A stretch of 34,675 nt of DNA from Neoconidiobolus thromboides FSU 785 (Eukaryota; Entomophthoromycota; Entomophthoromycetes; Entomophthorales; Neoconidiobolaceae), in assembly GCA_025603075.1 (NCBI GenBank), contig MU626460.1, positions 1 to 34,675 of the forward strand, written 5' to 3'. Below are positions 12,168-19,864 of the stretch, in pieces. The notes beneath the pieces are model-generated. The model was not told where the DNA came from, did not search any database, and saw only the letters and a list, made by a program, of their open reading frames with translations. A program made the position numbers and the translations under genes. Position 1 is the first letter of the stretch, and every line of letters begins with the position of its first letter.

Positions 12168-12566
12168 CTTTTTTAATTGAAAATTAAAGTAAAAATGAAA
12201 TGAAAATTAAATAGCAATATTCAATTTAGGTTTGATAAGGAAATAACGTTGATTTTATTGGTGCTTCTTGTTTTTCTACTTTCTAAAGCGGACAAATTCT
12301 ATTGTTTTAACTGAATTGATAACTATTAATTTAATTGTTACTAAAAGTTAATATATTAAAATTAATACTTTATATTAAATAATAAAAAACAATATAATAT
12401 AATATATTCACTATAATTTTAACTTATTCTACTTCTATCAAAACCAAGAATAATCAACTCATTTTTAGCATAACTTGCTTGACTCAATTGAAACTTTTTT
12501 TAAATATTCTTATCAATTTTTAATTTATTAAATCAAAAATTCAATCGATTTTTAGTTTGAATTCCA
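12168..12566. promoter_or_regulatory. Divergent intergenic region between CDC50 and CIA30
   Basis: About 400 bp, very AT-rich, with long T tracts close to the CIA30 start. It must carry both promoters. I can assign no specific factor site. Confidence 0.5.
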
Positions 12567-13416
12567 ATGTCTTTATTAAGTCATTTTTTAAAAAATGCTA
12601 GTAAACAATTTCAAAATAATAGTAAAAAAGGTAACTCTAATCTCATTGTTTTACTTTATGACTAAAGATTGTCATAACATTGTAGCTTTTAACATTGATG
12701 AATTATTAAACTGGCGAAAGGAGCTGGAATTAATCAACTTTAAAAAAGAGAGCCCTTCCAGTTTAACTGAAAAATTCATTATTGGTAGTGATGCTGATAT
12801 CGGAGGAAAATCATCGGTCAATCTCAGTCTTAACGATTGTGGCCATGCTGTGTTCTCTGGTAACATCTCACCTTATATGCCTAATTATTTAGAGATCAAA
12901 GTGCATGGTTATGCGGCATTTAAATTAAAAACCCCAGAAAATGGTTTTTTTGAGTCTGAATTATTTGATACATTGCCATTTCGATATCTTGCATTAAGGG
13001 TCCGAGGTACCAATGGTAAAAATGGCATGCCGCCAATAAGGAGGTTTACAGTTAATATTCAGACGGATAGTTTAATACCCTCCGACTTGTTTCAACATCG
13101 ATTATTTTTAAATAAACCAGGGGAATGGGAAACAGTTTTGGTAAGTTTTTCGAGGGATTTATTCATTTATTTATTTCTACTTGGGATATTGATTTTTATT
13201 TTTTATTATATAAAATAGATACCTTTTAATGAATTTGTGTTAACAAATGATGGAGCTGTTGAACCTCAGCAAATGAGCATGTTTAGAGAAAAAGTAAAAT
13301 CAATTGGTATCTCTCTTTTAGATCAAAAACCAGGACCTTTTAAATTAGAAATTGATTGGATTAAAGCTTATAATAGTCCATATACTGATGGGGATATGGA
13401 TATTGTACCAGAATAA
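12567..13416 (+). CDS. CIA30/NDUFAF1 mitochondrial complex I assembly factor
   Basis: Three exons, 12567-12630, 12668-13140 and 13219-13416, code for 244 aa. The ATG at 12567 gives a basic, Ser/Asn-rich amphipathic start (MSLLSHFLKNASKQ) suited to mitochondrial import. Splicing the 37-nt intron 1 removes an otherwise fatal TAA. The CIA30 domain fills the rest: LNWRKELE, then SDADIGGKSS, VFSGNIS, RYLALRVRG, and the C-terminal block IPFNEFVLTNDG, SIGISLLDQKPGPFKLEIDW. The family is a beta-sandwich chaperone needed for assembly of NADH:ubiquinone oxidoreductase, so the organism probably keeps respiratory complex I, unlike Saccharomyces. A start inside the intron region near 12595 would lack the splice and read intron as protein; I reject it. 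Confidence 0.92.
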
Positions 13417-13843
13417 TAAATAAAATATAAACAGTTTGATTGATTAGGGAGGTAATTTGTTTGTTATTGAATTATAAAGTTAGATTAAAGTTTAAGAAAG
13501 GTAGCTGTTTTTCAAAAGTTTTTTAAAAATTTATCATGTTAAATATAACAGACAGGTTAGTTTAGATAATAAAAATAGATTATGTTGCTACAAAGAAGGA
13601 ATATACAAAATTTTCAACTTTGTATTTATGTTTATAAAATCAGTTAATATATTGGTAAGCTATAACAATTAATTTTAGGTTGAATGTTATTTTATTAATG
13701 CTTTAAATTTAAAAATAGCTTTGGTTTTGAAGAAAATAAATATTGCTTAAAGTGCCTGTTTTGCAAAGATCATATTGATATTATATCACCAATTCTTGTA
13801 TTGTTTTATCATTTTAAATAGTTTTTAGACTTATCTATAGTAC

Positions 13844-13948
13844 ACAAGAGGGTTTTTTTTTGGGTTTATCACTTTTTACATCTTTAAGTATTATTTGAGT
13901 GGAAAAATTATTAATAAAATTCTTGAACATAAAAACACATCCCCACAA
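13844..13948 (+). mobile_element. MITE-like repeat, copy 1 (diverged)
   Basis: It shares the family core (CTTTAAGTATTATTTGAGTGG, then AAAATTCTTGAACA) and ends CACATCCCCAC. The left end (AAGAGGGTTTTTTTT) is degenerate, so the terminal pairing is poor. No coding capacity. Confidence 0.75.
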
Positions 13949-14453
13949 AGTATTTTTTTGTAAAGTCTTGTCAACATGATTACCCTTCAAATATTTTTTA
14001 TGTAGGTTTCTTTAATAAGTGCATAATTTTTATAAAGCTTTTAGAGCTTTATATGATGTTTCTGTTCTATTGATTACATATTGATCATTATTTCTATTCT
14101 TAGATAAATTAAATTATTAAAAGCTCTTGATGATACAAATATATAGCCAACCTCGTTTTGCAGCTGGATATATATAACTTCTTAAAACAACTAGTTCTTA
14201 CATTCTGATAAAATAAAATAAGTTATTTAATACCACATTCCTATCTTCTGCTCATTTTTTTAAAAATTTACCCTATTATATCAGTTTTTCATATCATATG
14301 AAATTAATAGCACATTAATCTAAAAAGAGTTTAAATATTTCAACAAAAACAAGGACACTACCAATTCAACAAGCTTCTAACATTTTTAGTGCAAAAAGGT
14401 ACTTTGCTTGGGCATGCCAAAAGATAAAATAGTTAACTTTTACAGTTAGTAAA

Positions 14454-14476
14454 TGCGCCCACCGCGGATTGAACGC

Positions 14477-14520
<44 letters not shown>

Positions 14521-14526
14521 AGCCGC
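14454..14526 (-). tRNA. tRNA-Phe (anticodon GAA)
   Basis: Read on the minus strand: GCGGCTATAGCTCAGTTGGG starts the tRNA, the anticodon arm is TCAGA-CTGAAGA-TCTGA with GAA, and the T arm is CCGCG-TTCAATC-CGCGG. It closely resembles yeast tRNA-Phe up to the variable loop and has no intron. The acceptor stem carries one G-G mismatch at position 4-69 (GCGGCTA against TGGGCGC) and a U-G pair. The downstream T run is short (four), so the polymerase III terminator is weak. The anticodon is clear; whether the copy is fully active is less so. It sits between repeat copies 1 and 2. Confidence 0.88.
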
Positions 14527-14616
14527 AACCTATAATGTTAGTATGCAACTATTATATATAATCCACAAATGTGTAAATAATAGTGTTTAAACCAAATTGA
14601 CATTTTATTTAGTACT

Positions 14617-14699
14617 GTATGAGGGTGTTTTTTTGACTTCAGCACTTCTTTCATTTTTTAAGTGTTATTTAAGCAAAGTTTATCAGTAAAATTCTTAAC
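14617..14699 (+). mobile_element. MITE-like repeat, copy 2 (3' truncated)
   Basis: It begins GAGGGTGTTTTTTTGACTTC and continues through the core to CAGTAAAATTCTTAA, then homology stops. The right terminal repeat CATCCCC is missing. Confidence 0.75.
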
Positions 14700-14841
14700 C
14701 AATTGCTCTCAAATCAATTAAGGAGAATGGCAAGATGCTGTGTTGTATACTGATTTAATACTCAAAAAATCTGACTGATACTCTATAAGCCATAAAAATA
14801 TTTCGCTGTACCAGAGTTGCTATAGTTGGAGCATATTGGAA

Positions 14842-14949
14842 TATATGGGTGTGTTTTTTTTGACTTCATTGTTTTTCCCATCTTTTAAGCGTTACTTAAG
14901 CGGAAAGTTTGTTAATAAAATTCTTAAATACAAAAATACATCCCCATAT
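14842..14949 (+). mobile_element. MITE-like repeat, copy 3 (complete)
   Basis: It starts TATATGGGTGTGTTTTTTTT and ends CAAAAATACATCCCCATAT, so the ends form a terminal inverted repeat of about 18-20 bp. The interior is the shared core with TTTTAAGCGTTACTTAAGCGG. It is about 108 bp long, with no open frame. Confidence 0.88.
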
Positions 14950-15632
14950 TTTATGTTTATGTTTTGGCTTTTTGAAACAGTAGTTTTTTTAAGCAAGTTT
15001 TCAAAAATCTAGCTATAGTAGTTTTAATACTTCTTAACCTGTCATTATTATAGCAGAAGATAATGAATTCAAATGTAATTATTATCAAAATAAAAAACTC
15101 AAAACATTGTTAATATCCTTTTATTTCAATAATGTTTTTAAGATAAATATTGTAGCAGCTTTTATAAATTTTTTAATCAAAGTTATAAATACAGAAATAT
15201 TAAATCTGCTTATAGTAGATTTTATAATATAACCAATAATATTTAATATTAAGCAACTTGCTAAAAGAAGCAATTTTATGTTTTATTAATATATAAAGCT
15301 TTAAACCAAGCTTTTTAACTTTATGAATAACAGACACAATAGCAGTATAGTTTCAAAAAAAAACCCCCCAAAATGTTAATAAAACTTAAACTTTTTAATA
15401 CAGCTGCAAAAGAGAGAATTTGTTTTTGCTATAATTAAAAAACAACAGATTTTTTTTATAATGCAATAAAATTATACTATTAAAAATAACATACTGTTAG
15501 TAATTATCTATAGTATTTGTGATGTTTAAATTTATTCATTTATTAAAAACTATTAAATATATAATTGGTTAAATATAGTTGCCAATTTAACAATAATATT
15601 TTTCAAAAATACAAAACCTGTATTTGCAATAA

Positions 15633-15735
15633 TATATGGGGCTGTTTTTTTAGTTTCATTATCTTTACATCTTTAAGCGCTGTTTGAGTGGAAAAATTGT
15701 AGTAAAATTCTTAAACAAAAAATACATTCCTATAT
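15633..15735 (+). mobile_element. MITE-like repeat, copy 4
   Basis: It starts TATATGGGGCTGTTTTTTTA and ends AAAAAATACATTCCTATAT. The core CTTTAAGCGCTGTTTGAGTG is present. The terminal repeat is slightly decayed (CCTATAT in place of CCCCATATA). Confidence 0.85.
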
Positions 15736-15895
15736 GTAAGCTTTTTATTATGGATTGCTACAATAAATAGAGTATTTTTCTTAGCTTTCAATACGATAAT
15801 AAAGCTAAGATTTTACCCAAACAATTGTATTATATCCTTTTAAAATACTTTTTTTTAGCATAAATGATAAAAAATGAACTTATTTTTTATAAAAG

Positions 15896-16003
15896 TATAT
15901 GGGAGTGTTTTTTTGACTTCGTTATTTCTTCCATTTTTTAAGCACTATTTAAGTGGAAAATTTGTTAGTAAAATTCTTAAACACAAAAATACATCCCCAT
16001 ATA
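15896..16003 (+). mobile_element. MITE-like repeat, copy 5 (best-preserved ends)
   Basis: It starts TATATGGGAGTGTTTTTTTG and ends CAAAAATACATCCCCATATA, giving an almost perfect terminal inverted repeat. The inferred target duplication is a TA or TATA that merges with the ends. It sits 41 bp upstream of the next gene's start codon and so probably lies in its promoter or 5' leader. Confidence 0.9.
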
Positions 16004-16044
16004 ATAAGTTCATAACAATACACTAATTTTAAAGTTTAAACAAA

Positions 16045-16847
16045 ATGGGAAGATGGCCAAGCTCCAGTGATTTTGATAGATTTGATCATGGCAGACTGAA
16101 CAATAATAAAAGCAGAAAGGATCTAGAGAATTTAGGTATATTAGAGCATGACAAAAGACATTATTATCGAAGATATTTTTATAAAAGTAGGTTTAATTAT
16201 ACCATTGTACTAAACTATACCGACTTTGAAAAAGCTTTTTTGGAAAAAGGTAATGTTGATAGCTGGGTAATTAATTTTATCCTTTAGCTAGTAGTACAAT
16301 GATATTTTTGAGCTTCAATACTTCTAAACTATCAAGTTCGTGTGGCTCAAATAAAGAGTCATTGATAGCTAAAGAGATAAAGGCATTGGTCCAAGGTATC
16401 ATTGAATATATGACAAAAGAGTATTTTACTAAAACAACAAGCATTAAGCATAATCATTGTGAGAAACTAATTACGTTTTCTTCTACTGATAAACAAAACC
16501 GCGATAAACAATATATAAAGGAAGTCATATATAAAGACCACCATTCCAAACTCTATAGACCATTTTATAGAAAGAATACTATTAGTTTAATTGTTGTGAA
16601 TGAGTTACTTGGTGATATTGTTGGCATCAAGTTGAAGAGTTCAATTATTAACTACTACTCAAAGGTTACTAAAATTGTTTATTGTAAACATAATAAGATT
16701 GAAGATCTGGACATTTATTTGGATTCCATTACGGTTGTATTGTTTACTCTTAGTTCTATTATCACTACCACTATAAATAAAGAGCTCTTAATTGATGGTT
16801 CAGTAGTTAGTGTGTCATCGAAAATGTCCGAAGTAATTTATTGTTGA
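16045..16847 (+). CDS. Unknown protein, tandem paralogue A (one short intron proposed)
   Basis: As unspliced DNA this reads as two frames broken by a TAG at 16285-16287. Removing a 38-nt intron (16250-16287, GTAATG...CTTTAG) joins exons 16045-16249 and 16288-16847 in phase into 254 aa that align throughout with the intact neighbour at 17264-18070. The 33 residues before and including LENLGIL correspond position for position, as do the VLNYT, SIKHN, LYRPFY, VYCKHNK and final VYC segments. An intron of 38 nt matches the smallest introns in nearby genes (37 and 39 nt). The alternative is a pseudogene with a stop and a net 4-bp deletion. No function is recognised; the C-terminal third looks like a divergent RRM. 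Confidence 0.6.
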
Positions 16848-17263
16848 AATTAAACAAATAGTAACGTTGGATTAATATTACCCTTTTTTATAATTTTTTT
16901 TATAATAAATGCTTTTTAATGACATGGTGATATACGTAATCTATTCAAAATTTATTAACCTTTAGCATTTATGAATCATTATCACTCAACTAAAAAATAA
17001 AAATAAAATTCCACCAAAGCAATTTAATTATTCATTCTATATCTCATAAACTAATGTTTTCTGTTTTTCTTTTTATAATAAAGTTTTAAAACTTTCGATT
17101 CTAAAAAGAGTAATCTGGTACCAAAAATAATTAAATAAATGAACACTTTGTTCTTATTAATAAATTAAAGGTTTCAGAGTAAAAAGCTACAAGGACATAA
17201 TATAAATAAGACGATAATAACACATTGATTTTAAACTATCGACTAAATTCGAAAAACAAAAGA
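16848..17263. other. Spacer between the tandem paralogues
   Basis: About 416 bp of AT-rich DNA with no recognisable feature. It does not repeat the sequence upstream of paralogue A and contains no repeat copy, so only the genes themselves appear duplicated. Confidence 0.5.
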
Positions 17264-18070
17264 ATGGGCATAGCGCGAAGATCTGAAAATTTTGATATAT
17301 ACGAACACGACAAAGTGAATAAGGATGAAAATAAAAAGGATTTGGAAAATTTAGGCATTCTAAGATACACCAAAAAACACTATCATCAAAGATACCTTTA
17401 TGAAAGTAGTTTTAAATATGCCATTGTATTAAATTATACCGAATTTGTAAAAGAATTTTTAGATAAAGGTAAAATTGACCAATTGAGCAATCAAATGTAT
17501 TCATCTGGAAGTAGTAAGTCAAGTTTTTTTGGTTCAAATCCTTCTATTAAGTTATCCAGTACTTATGACTCAAATAAAGAGTTATTGATAGCCAAAGAGA
17601 TAAAGATTTTGGCCCAAGATATTATGGGACATATGACTAAACATTATTTTACCAAAGCAACAAGTATAAAGCATAATGAGAGAGAGAAATTAGTGACTTT
17701 TTCTTTTATTAATAAAGACGACCGAGATGAACAATATATAAATGAAGTTTTATACAAAGAGAGCCATATAAAGTTATATAGACCCTTCTACAAGAAAGAT
17801 AATGTTAAACTGATCACTGTGACCGATCTACCTGGTACTATCGTTGGTAATGAATTAGAAAATCTAGTTATTAAACACTATTCCACAATTGGTACAGTTG
17901 TTTATTGTAAACACAATAAGGCTGAAAATCTGGACATCTATTCGGATTCAGTTACAGTTGTGTTGGCTACACTTGGCTCTATTACTGCTACTACTGTAAA
18001 CAAAGAGCTAATAGTTGACGGTTTAGCGGTCAGGACATCACCAGAATTTCCTGAAGTGGTTTATTGTTGA
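17264..18070 (+). CDS. Unknown protein, tandem paralogue B (RRM-like C-terminus)
   Basis: Uninterrupted gene of 268 aa. I start at the ATG at 17264 because residues MG and the next 31 align with paralogue A; an earlier non-ATG extension has no counterpart. The protein is hydrophilic with no signal peptide or membrane segment. Residues 182-258 suggest a beta-alpha-beta-beta-beta order like an RRM: LITVTDLP, a helix GNELENLVIKHY, then TVVYCKHNK, SVTVVLATL and LIVDGLAVRT. Such folds occur in RNA-binding proteins and in Gag-like proteins of retroelements, where a zinc knuckle follows. Both paralogues instead stop exactly at VVYC or VIYC. The repeat-rich setting is suggestive, but the link to mobile elements is inference only. 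Confidence 0.75.
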   Translation: MGIARRSENFDIYEHDKVNKDENKKDLENLGILRYTKKHYHQRYLYESSFKYAIVLNYTEFVKEFLDKGKIDQLSNQMYSSGSSKSSFFGSNPSIKLSSTYDSNKELLIAKEIKILAQDIMGHMTKHYFTKATSIKHNEREKLVTFSFINKDDRDEQYINEVLYKESHIKLYRPFYKKDNVKLITVTDLPGTIVGNELENLVIKHYSTIGTVVYCKHNKAENLDIYSDSVTVVLATLGSITATTVNKELIVDGLAVRTSPEFPEVVYC

Positions 18071-18525
18071 AACAAATTATGTTAAATTAAACCTTGAACT
18101 TTTATTATGCTTTTTTTATATTTAGAATAGTTGAAATATATATCTTTTTTTGGGCTCATTTCATTATTAGTTTTATAAAGAAGGATAGATAATAGGAAAA
18201 AAAGTTTTAATTGATTTCAAGACTGAACTTTATTAGTAATGATAAATGCTATTACAACAATAAAATAAGAATATAGGATTTATATAATATATTACAATAT
18301 AGATTTCTTGTTTATAAAAACAAATTAGCAAGCTAATATATTTAATTAGGTGAATTCATTTGCTAAAAATACAATGGAATTGAATTTCGGATTTTAGTTA
18401 CGTAAAACCAATTTTAGCTAATACTAATAGTGCATTAATTAATTTGATGGAAAAACTTGAAATAGCAGTAGCCACCAAAAAGCATATAAAAACAAAAAAT
18501 AGCAGTAACATTCTTTACAAAAAAA
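18071..18525. other. Spacer, promoter region of the oxidoreductase gene
   Basis: About 455 bp, AT-rich, stops in all frames, no repeat copy. The last ~50 bp before the ATG are A-rich, as is usual for leaders in this window. Confidence 0.5.
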
Positions 18526-19575
18526 ATGACAAAAGTAACCAACAAACAAATTTATTATAAGGAGATTCCAAAGGGATTTCCACAGCTCGATACAACCTTT
18601 GAGTATAAACAAGAAGAAATTGATTTAAACAAAGTTGAATTATCCCAAGGTCAAGTTTTATTAGAAAATTTGATTGCTTCCGTTGACCCCTATATGAGAG
18701 GAAGAATGAGGGATCCTAAAGTACGTTCCTATGTACCAGCATTTAAATTAAATGCTAAATTAGATACTTTAACATTATCTAAAGTTATTCGTTCCAATGA
18801 CTCTAACTTACCAGAAGGTAGCTATGTAACCTTATCAGCTCCTTGTGAAAACTATTCGGTAGTAAAAGGGAAACACTGTACCCCAATAATTACTGATCCT
18901 TCTATTCCATTATCTTATTATCTTTCTATTCTTGGTGTTCCTGGATTGACCGCCTACGTTGGGTTATATAAAATTGGACAACCAAAAGCAGGAGAAACCA
19001 TATTTATTTCTGGAGCTTCAGGAGCAGTAGGTCAAATTGTTGGGCAACTAGCCAAAGAAAGAGGACTAAGAGTGATTGGCTCAGCAGGTGAAGATGAAAA
19101 GGTTGATTATTTAATTAAGGAGTTAAAATTTGATGCTGCTTTTAACTATAAAAAAGAAAAGGATTTAAAAAAAATATTAAAAGAGTTGTGCCCTAAAGGG
19201 ATCGATATTTACTTCGATAATGTAGGTGGAAAAACTTTAGAAGTAGCTATTGGATTGTGTAATGATTTTGCACGTATCCCATTGTGTGGTATGATCTCTC
19301 AATATAACTTAGCTCCTAAAGATTACTATCCTATCAAAAATTTGATCTTAGCTGTACCTAGACGTATTAAGATGGAAGGGTTTATTGCTACAGATGACCA
19401 CGGTGAATACAGTAAAATGTTCTTAAAGGATTGTCAAAATTTGATTAAGCAAAACAAACTTAAGATTAGTGAAAGTATTGATCATGGAGTTGAAAATATA
19501 CCAAGTTCTCTTTTAAAATTGTTCAAAGGTGGTAATCAAGGCAAACAATTAGTCAAATTAAGTTCCAAACTCTAA
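18526..19575 (+). CDS. NADP-dependent alkenal/prostaglandin-reductase-like MDR oxidoreductase
   Basis: Intronless, 349 aa, the usual length for the zinc-independent medium-chain dehydrogenase/reductase group that includes leukotriene B4 12-hydroxydehydrogenase, plant double-bond reductases and bacterial CurA. Signatures are SVDPYMRGRM at 52-61, GVPGLTAYVGL at 137-147, and the dinucleotide-binding ISGASGAVGQIVGQLAKERG at 161-180. DIYFDNVGG and the FARIPLCGMISQYN block follow. The family reduces activated C=C bonds of enals and enones with NADPH in the cytosol. No catalytic zinc cysteines are present. The exact substrate is not predictable, and neighbouring genes do not form a pathway with it. 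Confidence 0.92.
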   Translation: MTKVTNKQIYYKEIPKGFPQLDTTFEYKQEEIDLNKVELSQGQVLLENLIASVDPYMRGRMRDPKVRSYVPAFKLNAKLDTLTLSKVIRSNDSNLPEGSYVTLSAPCENYSVVKGKHCTPIITDPSIPLSYYLSILGVPGLTAYVGLYKIGQPKAGETIFISGASGAVGQIVGQLAKERGLRVIGSAGEDEKVDYLIKELKFDAAFNYKKEKDLKKILKELCPKGIDIYFDNVGGKTLEVAIGLCNDFARIPLCGMISQYNLAPKDYYPIKNLILAVPRRIKMEGFIATDDHGEYSKMFLKDCQNLIKQNKLKISESIDHGVENIPSSLLKLFKGGNQGKQLVKLSSKL

Positions 19576-19683
19576 ATAAATTAGAATGTCATATTAAAAT
19601 ATTATGTTTTTATTTTTATTGTTATCTGTGTATTCTTACTTTTATTATAGCGATTTATTTGACGTTATTCACTATTACTCATG

Positions 19684-19706
19684 ATTCATAATTCATAATT
19701 CATAAT
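19684..19706. repeat. Short tandem repeat, 7-bp unit ATTCATA
   Basis: Just over three head-to-tail copies of ATTCATA in the spacer between the oxidoreductase and NAD kinase genes; another partial unit lies near 19761. It looks like replication slippage and has no evident role. Confidence 0.8.
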
Positions 19707-19864
19707 TTTTAGATGACTTCAATAAATAGAGCAACTATAAAAATTAGGTTTTATTTTTATAATTCATAATAAGATAAATGCTGATAAAAAGAAGGATACT
19801 CAGTTCACTAATAAACCCAATAAAACTGTTATGTTCAAAATATAGTATTCAAAAGTATTCGATC

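Larger units (their letters stand above)
13417..16044. other. Accessory intergenic block with repeat copies and a tRNA
   Basis: A 2.6-kb stretch without a protein gene. It contains five copies of the short MITE-like repeat and tRNA-Phe, listed separately. Between them I see only AT-rich sequence with stops in every frame, consistent with old insertions and decay. Confidence 0.7.

Noticed and set aside
12595-13218. Uninterrupted 207-aa frame over the CIA30 gene, starting MLVNNF
   Set aside because: It reads through both introns of the gene: its first ~24 residues are the wrong frame or intron 1, and its last ~25 are intron 2. The spliced model starts at 12567 and gives the complete family domain.
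13417-16044. CRISPR-like or satellite array interpretation of the repeat cluster
   Set aside because: Copies are irregularly spaced, occur in both orientations across the window, have terminal inverted repeats, and the genome is eukaryotic.
16285-16287. TAG in paralogue A taken as proof of a pseudogene
   Set aside because: It is removed by a plausible 38-nt intron that also repairs the frameshift. A pseudogene remains possible but is not forced by the sequence.
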